Source of the DNA: Symbiotaphrina buchneri
Taxonomy: Eukaryota; Ascomycota; Symbiotaphrinales; Symbiotaphrinaceae
Assembly: GCA_001599915.1 (NCBI GenBank)
Contig: BCIG01000001.1
Coordinates: 868,001 to 932,000, forward strand
Direction of reading: 5' to 3'
Length of the DNA: 64,000 nucleotides
Shown: piece after piece, positions 36,833-47,046 of the stretch
Numbering within the stretch: the first letter of the stretch is position 1
How the letters are laid out: every line of letters begins with the position of its first letter
The notes under the pieces: model-generated
Database searches by the model: none
What the model was told of the DNA's origin: nothing
Seen by the model: only the letters and a program-made list of their open reading frames with translations
Position numbers and translations under genes: made by a program

Positions 36833-37714
36833 CCAAGGTTTGGACAGATTGTCGGCTGGATGCGCGGAGGACTTCTAGGAGGTTGCAACTAGGCAGCACC
36901 CGGGCCGCGTCTGGTGGTGACGCTTGATCCTGATGCGCTTGCAAAGTAGACGTGCTGATGTTTGATGGCCAGAGAATCGTTTGGCGATGATGGTGGTGGT
37001 GGGGCCCCAGGGCTCTTTGTTTCCGGTGACGTAGGTTGAGATTTTACCAAGGGTAAGCACGCCAGGGGTGTCAAATCACGAATTCGGCTTGGCAGGACGA
37101 AGTGCGAATACGTCCCTGAGTAGGGTGTACCTTATCACAGCGCACGGCTCTACAGTGTAGATAAGACACGGTACGAGATCAGGTTGCATTAAAACTCCGC
37201 TAGAGAGTCTGTCCATCTTATCTGATCCGTACCTGTTCCCATCTTGACCTTACGCCCAAGAGTAGCGCAAAGAGAGCTCGCACTCTTTGACCCTACATAA
37301 CGGCGAGGATACTGGGGCACTTTGACTCTCGATCGCTCCAGAAAAGAACAGTTGGCACAGAGCATGGCTATACAGATGCAAGCCACCATGTTGTCGTGTC
37401 TGTAATATGCCAGGCACTCCGTACTGTATTTAAGGTAATATGCTCGATACGGAGTACTCGAGCTCGTACTCTTACACGGTTACAGCGGGACTCGGTCCAG
37501 CAACTACCGACCGTCAGATCGGAAAGCTCTCTTCAACCCCAAGCATCAAGTACACGACATATCTTGACAAAGCCACTTGTCTTGTTCATATCACCTATTA
37601 GTGCGCGACAAGCCGGATCGACAACATCATGCCTGTTAGGCCACTACATACTCCTCCGAACGACGTGTGTTACTACCAGTACCGCTTCAGGATAGCTAGC
37701 TGCAGAGGTGGCTA
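36833..37714. promoter_or_regulatory. Divergent promoter region between ALO1 and the UPF0303 gene
   Basis: The 0.88-kb region separates two divergently read start codons. It holds ACTCCGTACTG and ATACGGAGTACTC motifs at about 37413 and 37452. Small ORFs here look spurious. Individual binding sites cannot be assigned. Confidence 0.55.
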
Positions 37715-38209
37715 ATGTGCAGCGTACAGGTGGAGGAGGTCCTGAAGATCGAGAGCGGCTTACGGTTCCGTAGCTTTACGGTCGAGACGGCCTGGCAGAT
37801 TGGCAGTGCTCTTCGCGAGCGTATAATCGCACTGAGCTCCAAACCGGCCGTGATCGACATCGCTTTGGCCAACAACAACCAGCTCCTGTTTCGCACATGT
37901 ACACGATCTGGCGTCCAGCCGGACAATGATCTATGGGTGAGCAGGAAAAGGAAGACGGTATTACGATGGGGGACATCCACCTGGTACATGCACAATAAGT
38001 TCGCGGGAGACGAGGCCGCATTTGCCGCCAAGTACGCACTCGGAACGGAGGCAGGCTCGTACGCCATCCATGGTGGTGGCTTTCCCATAGTGGTGGAAGG
38101 CGTCGAGGGCGTTGTCGGTGTCATTGTTGTGAGCGGATTGAAACAGGAGGAGGACCATGGGGTCATTGTAGAAGTTGTGGAAGAACATCTAAAAGCCCGT
38201 GCTGCCTAG
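37715..38209 (+). CDS. UPF0303 / DUF336 (HbpS-like) protein
   Basis: A 164-codon single-exon ORF. Conserved family blocks: AWQIGSALRERI, VIDIALANNNQLLF, DNDLWVSRKRKTVLRWGTSTW, AIHGGGFPIVVEGV and VVGVIVVSGLKQEEDHGVIVE. This is the UPF0303 group of the heme-degrading-like HbpS fold, which includes yeast YBR137W. Its biochemical role is unsettled; family members form decamers, and heme or antioxidant functions have been suggested for relatives. The lysine/arginine-rich turn (RKRKTVLRWG) and the GGxFPI loop are both intact. The start ATG is close to the family's usual start; a small upstream exon is possible. Confidence 0.85.
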   Translation: MCSVQVEEVLKIESGLRFRSFTVETAWQIGSALRERIIALSSKPAVIDIALANNNQLLFRTCTRSGVQPDNDLWVSRKRKTVLRWGTSTWYMHNKFAGDEAAFAAKYALGTEAGSYAIHGGGFPIVVEGVEGVVGVIVVSGLKQEEDHGVIVEVVEEHLKARAA

Positions 38210-38349
38210 CATGGGAAGAAACTATGGAAACCTTTGATTCCAGCTTAACACCTCTGACCTGTTAGCTGTATGCAATTCCTTTTTTCCAAATAAAACTGTA
38301 CATATTGATGCAGACCATGCAGGCCCATACGCCGAATAATACAGCGAGA

Positions 38350-40760
38350 TCATTCGTCGTCTGTATCCGTGTCTGTATCAGTCTCACTTTCATCCTCTTC
38401 TTCACCTTCTGTGTCACTCTCATCCTCGCTCGACTCCTCTACGACCCTCTTCTTCCCTTTCCGGCTAGGCACAGCTGATCCGGCGAGTCCGCCTTGTTTC
38501 AGGGCGTTCATTTGTCCAGCGATTGAATCTAACTCTCGGTCAGCAAATGATAGGGAATCCATGAAAGGAGACGACCTGCCTTCATCGGGTTCACTGATGT
38601 CGTCTTCATCTGCCATAGCCTCTGCTTTCGCCATATCATCAATTTTGAGGGTAACTTCCAACTTCGTGTCCGTGCCAAGATAACTGTCGCAAACCAAATG
38701 CATCACAAATGTGTATTGACCCGGTTGCGGAGGGGCTTGGAATTGCATCTTGAGGGTCTGCATGGCAAAGGAAGGCCGACCAGACTCGTCAGATAATGGT
38801 TTGTCGAAAGTAGTAAATGTGAAAGGAGGGACCGCAATTTTCCCTTGCTTGCTGTCGACGAGGAAGATATGCCATCTCGGGGAGTGGTCCCTCGGGAAAT
38901 AGGGTGCGAATGCTAACGGAGGTTGGATGGGCTCCTTTGCTTTCGATGCAGAGGTTTCGGTGCCGTCCACTGTCTTGCTTGTTGTGCCGGCAGGTTTCCG
39001 GCCAAGTAGGGCATCCAAGTCCCCCTCATCAGGATCGACATCCTCAAGGTCCAGTTCATTGATCTCCGGGAGATCGGTGACTCCAGGCGGAATAACACGT
39101 GCTTTAACCACGAATTGTACAAGGCTGCTTGGCGTGATGTATCGCTCCCCGACCACTTTGAAGAAGGCCTTTTCGACGTGGAGAGCAGGGATCTGGCGCG
39201 TGACTGCAACGGCGGCGCTGTACTCTCGTTCAGACAATAACCCTTGACCGACTATCAAAGACTTCCTCTTCGCTTCCGGTATGCTCATAAAATCTTTTAG
39301 TGACAGATGCGATTTCGCGCCGCTCCCCTCCACAGCCTGTATCACCGTCGGTGTAAAATGCGGTAGTTGAAGAAGAGGTGACGCATGTGGAGGAATAGCC
39401 TGAAGAATATTTTGAGATACTCTGTACGATGATAGCAGTGGCAAAGTATTTCCGAACGCAAGACATATGACGGAAAAGGATTCATTCAGTGAAAGGGCGA
39501 TCGGCGCTACCTCATATTTTTCTACAAGCTCATTAGCATAGGGACGGCGGTGTTAGGGATATAACATACCAGCATCAAGAGCAGGATCATCTAGCTCCAC
39601 ACGACCCAAGTAAGCCCACAACAATGCCAAGGCCTTCCTTCTTGCTCCACCTTCAACGTCTTTTAGTAGCTCACGATCCTTAGTAGTTAGACCGGCAGGA
39701 GAGACTGCAGCCTCGCCGTCACCAAGTACTTTCCTCTCCAGTTTGCCCGTACCAAACTCGGCTTTGTTGCCGTTGAAGAGCTCCTTAAACTCGATACCGG
39801 AACTAAGCGCCGCAATGAGCTCTCCTTCTGTAAGATTGTCCTTGTATTCTTTGAACAATTTCCCAGCGCTTGCCACAAGAACCTTCTCTTTTGTCACTCT
39901 TTGGTTACCATACCACCAGCGTCCCACAACGTAAGGCAGTAAGACACCTAAGAACAAGCCGTACACAAGCAGTACGTATTTGCCGTTTCCCTCTGTCACG
40001 ATAAATTTCGGCAATGCTATGCCTATGCTGAAGCTTTGTTTCCCATCCGGATGACCATACTGGATATAGTTGTTTCGAACCTCCTCATCCGTCAGCGTTT
40101 TGTATGCTTTCGTGAGCTCAACGAAATATTCGTTGAGCATCTCCACCGTCTCGTTTTTTGCAGGATCGGGTCTGATCTTATCCGGGTGGAATTTTATGGA
40201 AAGGCGCTTGTAGTGAGAACGGATGGCCTTCTCATCGGCAGACTAGAAGTAGGCAACGTCAGAAAGCACACCGAATGTATCCTGTAGTCGACGGCGTACT
40301 CTTGAAATCCCCAAAATATCATAGGGGTCCCAGATCTTCGGGGCAGTTCTCGACATGACAGAGATCAGGTAGACCATCCATGCCATGATCGCATAACCTA
40401 TGATCACGGTGATGAAGCGTTTCAGCTTGCGCTCCCGCCGTTTCTGTTTTTTCTTTGCTGCATCGATGAGATCGGCATCGTGGGGTCGAAATTCGGATCG
40501 TATCCGCGGCGCAGTGTTTTCTAAGTCTAACACGTCCTTGGATCAGTATACGCTACGCAAGGCGTATATAAGGTCTACCCGTCAACGTACCTTTACTGGG
40601 CTTAAGAAGTGAATAGGTCAGAGGAACCGTGACCAAGCTGGATATTGTAAAGATGAAGAAAGGGAAAAATTGCCCCTAGCACAGGTATAAGTATAACCGG
40701 TCAGAGATAATTAGAACGATATCACCTTACCTGTTCATCGTAGTTGTAATCCGTCGACAT
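38350..40760 (-). CDS. SEC63: Sec63, J-domain subunit of the ER translocon
   Basis: Five exons (40731-40760, 40591-40675, 40300-40526, 39570-40242, 38350-39521) give 728 residues, with all phases consistent. Order: N-terminal transmembrane helix (about 13-34), second helix (about 65-88), lumenal J domain with HPD at about 132-134, third helix (about 195-215), then the cytosolic Sec63/Brl domain (LKDFMSIPEAKRKSLIVGQGLLS, PQPGQYTFVMHLVCDSYLG) and a highly acidic tail of alternating D/E, S and T. Family knowledge: Sec63 recruits the Hsp70 Kar2/BiP to the Sec61 channel and binds Sec62 through the acidic tail. All key parts are intact. It is read in the same direction as the Apc4 gene, whose stop codon lies 590 bp upstream. 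Confidence 0.95.
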
Positions 40761-41350
40761 GTTGGCAGCGGAGTAGGAGAACCGCGTCTCACCTCCGCTG
40801 GGAGGCGCCCCAAAGAAAGAGAGAGAGTAGAGCGCGTCAGCTCACTGGGAGGGAGTTACGGAGAAGCGTAGATGAAGGAATGTCAAGAAGCCATGTAAGA
40901 CGGTTATCAAGGGAAGTAGATTGAAATCTAGTGACAAGACATGTCTGAACAGTCTCACCAAGGGTCTGACATCGTGGCCTCTAAAACCGTACGGGTACCG
41001 AATCGCCTAAGCCTAATACGCGGGGTGTACTCGTGAATTTACAGGTAGAGCTTTGCTTCGTACGGAGTACGGAGTTACTTTGTACCAGCTCGCCAGGTAC
41101 CTCGCGAGGCTCGTATGAACCAAGCGAGCACGGACCATAACGTTCTCGATGTCTCCTACCAAGAACCCTCTGAAGATGTAGGTGACCTGCAGGTGTTTGT
41201 ATGGAGACCACATATCACCTGGTACAGATCTCCTGTTCAGAACTCCATTTCTAGCACTTGTGCAATGAAACGTTTGTGACAGTTATGGCCTGCCAGTTGT
41301 GCTCCTGAGCTCAGGTGATTCACAAGAGCTTTCTATGTCGCGTCTTGCGT
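40761..41350. other. Intergenic region, 0.6 kb
   Basis: SEC63 promoter and Apc4 3' flank. It has a GTACGGAGTACGGAGTT motif pair at about 41058 and AGGTACCTCGCGAGG at about 41095. No gene seen. Confidence 0.5.
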
Positions 41351-44010
41351 TTACTCTCCTGTTGCTTCCCCGCTGGCCTGTGGATCGACGGCGCTGCTGT
41401 CCAAGTCAAAGACCTTGTAGCGTTGCCCATTTTGGCTCAGGACACAGAGCACTCTTCTGCTCTTTCTGCCGTTGACCTCCAGTTTCGCTGGTACAAAGAT
41501 ATCGTCCTGTAGGAACGTATGGACGATATAATTCGTAGCCTCGACAATTGAATCTGGAGATGGAGAGACTCGTGCAGATGCTGACCACCTCCGGTAACAG
41601 CGATCAGATGTTTCATACGGAACATTGAGGATATAGGAGGTTCCTGTGTAAACGTCAACAACAGGACCAGCTGCGATGTGATGCAGAAGGCCACTAACCC
41701 TCAACTTTCCAGATGACAATGAGCGAGTCATCGTCAGCGAATTTCAAGTCTATGATCGTGCCAGTTCCGAGATCAATGCAAGCATGGTCAGCCGCTATAC
41801 AAGAACTTAGTCCATTCTCGATCCGAAGCGTTATGCGGAATATTTGCACTCGGAAAGTCAGCACGATGAGATGAGGATTGACTAATAAAGGAATCTCACA
41901 AATGTGTGCACCATCCGGTGAGCGTGCGGCGATGTACGCCACATAGTCTTCACTGTTAGTTAATATCTTGAGAAACCATTAGCCCCAGAAGACTGTGCAC
42001 AAGAGCCGTATGCACTAACGTCAGTCCTCATCTTCATGTGTATGTCCAAACTGGCGTCCCAGTCACCTAAATCGATCGGTGTGCCAAAGACCACATTCCG
42101 TTTTTGTGTCTCAGCTATTTGTTGAAAGACTTCCTCGCATTGTTTGCTCAAATGGCCGGCCAATGTGCCAAGTGAGGGCAATCTTTTCTCCGGCGGGAAA
42201 TCAAGATTGTACGCCTGCATTTGCTTTCTGAATGCTTCGTACAATGTGACGCCCTCAGCTTCTGGATCCCACATCATTTGCGCTCCATCTGAGGATGGGT
42301 CTTCCAGGAACTCCGCCAAACGACTGCTTGTCATGGCCCCTTGAATGTATTGAAGGACCTTTGCGTGGTCGATCAGCGTATCTTTTTCAAGTTGCTCCGC
42401 CGCGGTTGCGGAATGCTCGCTCCCTTGTATGTCAATTTCATGGCGGAGCCAGTGAGCAAATGCGATAAACTGCCTAAGCTCCAAGCTTGTATAAGCCAGC
42501 AGATTATGTGCAAGCAGATTTATGCAACTGATGGTGTCAAGAATGTTATTGAGGTCCAAGGTTCGAGCCCCCAGAATCGTGCTAGACTCCTGGAAACGGG
42601 AGAGGCCTCTGAGACGGCTGAGCAAGATACTGCATCTCTCTATGGCTGGAAGCAGACTCTCGTGAATCAACCTGCGTATGTTCTCATAGCCAGTGATGAC
42701 AGCTTTTTCCCATCTCTTGTGGCCCTGATCGTGGTTTTAGCCATAGGACCCGGTCTCGACAAGCTGCTTTGACTTACTCTTTCCTGTAGCTCTTCAACAA
42801 GCCATTCTTTCATCGCTGGATAGCAATGCCCCGTCATAACAAGATGATAAAAGGCGTGTAGTGGACCACAGTGGGCACTCTCTTGCAAGCTTTCCGTTAC
42901 GTTATGCAGAAACCTTCTGGGCAGTTCCTGTGAGCCACGCCATTCCGATTGCATCTGGCGTTGAACTTGCCGGATATACCGTAAAAGATTCTGTAGTTGA
43001 GTCGACTTGGAAGCAATAAGGGAAAGATACTGGCCGGACCCGGTGATAAATCGCAGATCAAGCGGTAAGAAATATAGGGCCGGCTTTTGTCGGCTTGAAT
43101 CCTTCACCAACAGAGAATGTGTGGAGCAAAGTGGGTGAGAACAATGGCAGACTACTCTAGCAGTGTGCAGCATAGTCTCACTAGATGAAAGATTGAAACT
43201 CCCGATGTCGAAGCAGTCGTATAAGCTAAGATGAACTGTACCGTTGTCTGAAGCCACAATTAGGACGTCTACCGCCTCTTCCCCGCTTCTATTCGTAGGA
43301 TGGAATACAGCATCCATTGATGCTCTAGAGCCAAAGATGTCTTCACTGTGTCGTTGTCAGCTTGCCAGGATTCATAGGGTTCACGAAGGCGGTTGACTGA
43401 CTCCTTTGGGCCCGAGGCAAGGACGCTGAGTTTAGGTAGTGCATTATCGACCTCCAGCAAGGCTAGGTCACGAGGGAGATTCAAAGGTAAATCCGAGGCA
43501 TTGACATTGGGCCCCTGGCTGAGGAGATCATCCAGGTCGAGCTCGCTGTTAGATAGTCCCAGGCGGTCTTTGACTGTTCCAGTATTAGTGAAGTTCAGTC
43601 CCCACCCCGTGCAAGTAATCTCCGCTTCAGTCTGTGCCAAAGCCGCGATCTCTTGTATGACCTTCCCTGTATCCGATGATATAAGGCGGACGACGTTATC
43701 ACTCCAACCTACTGCGAGTGACTGGCCTGTGTTCCGAATTCTTTAGCTGCTTTGACAGCCATTCAATGATTCCAGCCTCACCATTAGGTTTCCAGGCGAG
43801 TGACTTGACTGTGCAAGGACGCCCTTTCTGAGTCTCACCAAATGCTCGTTGACCATTCAAGCGAAAGACGTTTACTTGTTCCTCTGTGGTGGAGACAGCG
43901 ACTAGGTCCATTGTCGGACAGTATGATAGCAGAACCACCGAACTTGCTTGATTAAAGACTTTCTCTGCAAGCAGATTGAGTCCAGCGGGCTCCTCCGCTG
44001 CATCGTCCAT
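41351..44010 (-). CDS. APC4: Anaphase-promoting complex subunit 4
   Basis: Seven exons (43782-44010, 43402-43726, 42778-43345, 42724 to about 42016, 41900-41947, 41699-41848, 41351-41643) give about 773 residues. The N-terminal WD40 half has CPTMDLVAVSTTEEQVNVFRLNGQR and SLAVGWSDNVVRLI; the centre holds the Apc4 long domain (HAFYHLVMTGHCYPAMKEWLVEELQER, then LLPAIERCSILLSRLRGLSRF). The C-terminus is the AKLEVNGRKSRRVLCVLSQN block. Family knowledge: Apc4 is a scaffold subunit of the APC/C ubiquitin ligase. The start is chosen as the ATG at 44010 (MDDAAEEPAGLNLL); open frame continues 5' without another ATG, so a 5' exon is possible. The fourth donor (about 42015) is the least certain junction. 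Confidence 0.85.
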
Positions 44011-44463
44011 GTTGGCGTACTGTGTACGTCCATCGGGCAGGATGTGGGATTTGATTGTTTCTTGGACGCGGGGCGCGTCTGGACCTCGCTCGCCTGACGT
44101 TGTCACCGCGGCTTTCTCTCTCTCTGGCGCTGGCGGCAAATATTTAGAACCCAGCTGATTTCTGAACTCCCAATTCCCCCCAGTGTCATTTGTCGCGAGA
44201 GAACACGAAGAGTAGACCCTCTGGGATGCCTATATTGGTAAATTATCTTGATTTTGGACTAGTGTATCTAAAGCGCGGCTACTCCATACAACCTGAATGT
44301 CTTCGGATGATTGATAAACCATTGTCTAAGGTACAAATGTAGGTACTTGTATGACCTGCTCCCCGCTACGCGCCTGGCTTTTCGAGTTCATCATATAACA
44401 TGAGACTTTTGCGACCGTTTCTTAACATCCTGCTCGATTGGAGCGAGGTACTTAAAGCGACGC
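44011..44463. other. Intergenic region, 0.45 kb
   Basis: Apc4 promoter and the 3' flank of the delta-COP gene. CTAAGGTACAAATGTAGGTAC lies at about 44327. No gene seen. Confidence 0.5.
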
Positions 44464-46227
44464 CTACTCTATCACATAGTCCTCAGCCGCCGACTTCACA
44501 TCCTTGGAGAACGGCAAGGTTTCGTTCATGTCAATCAATGTCACAGCCGAGACCTAAAATACAGGATTTAGCACCAAATTATCAGGATCATACGGCGGAG
44601 ACTTACATCGACGTCCACAAAAGGTTTTGTCTTCGAAAAGCGAACATGCATGGGGAAGAATTCACCCTCGTCATCGGCCTGGGCCTCGAACTCGAACGCA
44701 CCGGTTTGGTTCTCACTGTCTACTGTACCAATTGTCCAGTCGATGCTGTCTCCAGATACTTCATACACTGCATCGAAACTCGATACTGCCGGCTCACTTG
44801 TGGAATATGGAATGGTTACCGATACATCTTTCAGAGTGTCATTGCCTGTCAATTCATATTCGACCGTTATGGTGTATGAGTCGCCGGAACCGCGATTAAC
44901 CCAGACGGTAAACGATATCGGAAGGACATCGGACGCTTCTGGCTGGGCCGTTGCCTTCCAGCGCAAGACAGGGACCGAATTGTTGGCAGGAAACCCGCGG
45001 GATGCGTCTCTGAGTTGGATCACCTTCGAATTTGTGAAGATCGCTCTGTCCACGTGAGGATGAGTGCGGAATTGAGCACCAGTCCCAGGGTCAGCGACCA
45101 GGTCCAACTTGACTTTGGTGAGCGAAGGGTCAGAGATTCGTAATTGTAGATCTCCTTTGACCTCGAAACTCTTCAAGCCACCTTCTCTGGATAGCTTAGC
45201 TAATATATCTTCTTTGATGGTGACATGCACCGCGTCACGATCTGTCGAGGATGACGTTCTTCCAGGGGCCAGCTTATCCATAGCCGGTACCGAGGGCGCA
45301 GCTGCCGACACCAGCGGGGCCGATTCCTCAGCCTCGGGCCCTAGATCGCCACGTACTCTTTCGAACATATCGGTGGTCTTTGATTTTTTGCCCAGCTGCA
45401 TTCCCTTGCCCTTTGGTGCAGTATTCCTGGCTTTCGGTTAACCCTGCTCATCCATGAGGCTCTCCGAAACTCACTTGAAGGTCTTGTTCTTTTCTGCCTC
45501 ATAGCTGTCATACGTGTCGGGTGCTGCAGGTCGTGCTGGAGCCGTGTAGGACGGGTAAGAAGTCGTCCGAGGGATAGCACCGCGGCCACTCCGAGCCATC
45601 TCTTTCCGCTGCAATTCAAGCTGTTTTGCCTTCCTCTTCCGTTCTTCGCTAGCCTCCAGTTCCTTGTTCTGCGAATATGGTCAGTACTACCCATTTACAG
45701 TGCGACGGAACTCCGGAGAGTGGCGTACTCTCGCAATGATCTCTTGGATTCTCTCCTCGTGACTCTCCATCTCCAAAAATGTCTTAATCTGGTTCAATGA
45801 GAGGTTCTCCCTATAACCCAGGCTCACCAACTCGTCGAACGCGCTCAGAAGTTCGAAGGCATTGCGGAGAATCTCACGCTCATCCAAGCTCTTGCAAATA
45901 CTTGTTACGACTTGCGCAAAGAGATGCAATGAGTCTATATCCTGAAGGATGTTCGATTGGCGATTGGTGATGAGGACCATGTAGAGCTCGTCCAAGGGTT
46001 GGTAGACGTAACGCACATTATCCTGTTCGACAGTTGTATGTTGAGTTCCAGAATCTGCCAGTTTGGGGAAAGCTGCAAGTAGAGCTTCTATTCGTGATCG
46101 AGCAATCTCGCGGAACTGACGAGATAGCACAGCCTTCCCACCCCTCGTGCAAATGGACGCCGCGAGCACGACCTACGTACATATTGTCAGTAGCAGATGA
46201 TAGCTGGGATTCAAGCGTGCCGACCAT
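44464..46227 (-). CDS. RET2: Coatomer subunit delta (delta-COP)
   Basis: Five exons (46225-46227, 45729-46172, 45475-45668, 44607-45426, 44464-44553) give 516 residues. The first exon is just the start codon: ATG, an intron, then GTCGTGCTC, giving MVVLAASICTRGGKAVLSRQFREI, the invariant start of the family. Order: longin domain (about 1-140), charged linker with GRGAIPRTTSYPSYTAPARP, then the mu-homology domain with the C-terminus SKDVKSAAEDYVIE. Family knowledge: delta-COP is part of the F subcomplex of COPI and is required for Golgi-to-ER retrograde transport. All parts are present. It is divergent from the acidic-protein gene. Confidence 0.93.
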
Positions 46228-47046
46228 TTTTGCGCGGGCGACTCGTAGCTAAGGCCGAGATGATGATCCTAGTGCGTAGATACGGTACAGCTGGCTCGCT
46301 CACGTTCGGAGGATGAGTGTTTGGCCTATTATCTCGAGTAGGGTGGATTCAATGTCAAGACACGGTGTTCCCCTTGCAGAGCTGCAGGAACCCCAAATTG
46401 CAAAGGTCAAGCATGAAGTAGCCGATACCGAGCTAGACCCGCGATACGAAGGACTGGCATAAGTACAGGTACCTCAGACAAAGAAATAAAGTCACGTGAA
46501 ATTTTCGCTCTTGGGCGCGCGTCGGCGCTTTCACTCCCGACACCACCATCTATTCGTACAACCTGCCTTTTCTTCATCACCGTCTGACTACGGATGTCTT
46601 GCAGACTTAGCATGGCCTAGACGAGCAGCGCTTCCTGGGCTGCGTACACACTCATCCTCTCTCGGCATCTGTATCACTCGCGCTCGTCTTGCTACCTTGT
46701 GCATTTCATTGATCCACTCTCCGCTGCTTCACCTGCCCTTGTCTCCTTGGTCGCACACCCTCCCTCCCCACTTCCGTTATTTCACAGTCCCCTCGGCGTC
46801 GTCAACGCCAAAGCCTAGTCACCTCCCCTCAGCCCTTCCTTGTACTAACGACAGGTTTCTATGTTTACACCAAGCTGAGTCGCGTTTCGCAAGACCAGTT
46901 CGGCGTCGGAGCCGCGTCCTGCCACCCTGCCGGACGCAACCCATTCCATCGAGTCCACCGTTCCGGCTTTGCCTTCCGTCGCGTTGCCTCCCCTTCCTTT
47001 CAAGGCTATCACTGGCGAGCTTGACACTGCCACATATTCTGGTGTG
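46228..47046. promoter_or_regulatory. Divergent promoter region between RET2 and the acidic-protein gene
   Basis: 0.82 kb between two divergent start codons. From about 46620 to 46980 the plus strand is strongly pyrimidine-rich, as in the core promoters and 5' leaders of well-expressed fungal genes. It contains short ORFs with ATG at 46594-46620 (8 codons) and 46861-46878 (5 codons). Confidence 0.55.

Noticed and set aside
42545-42575. GGTTCGAGCCCCCAG as a tRNA B-box
   Set aside because: It lies within the APC4 coding exon, has no A-box at the right distance, and the sequence is explained by the protein.
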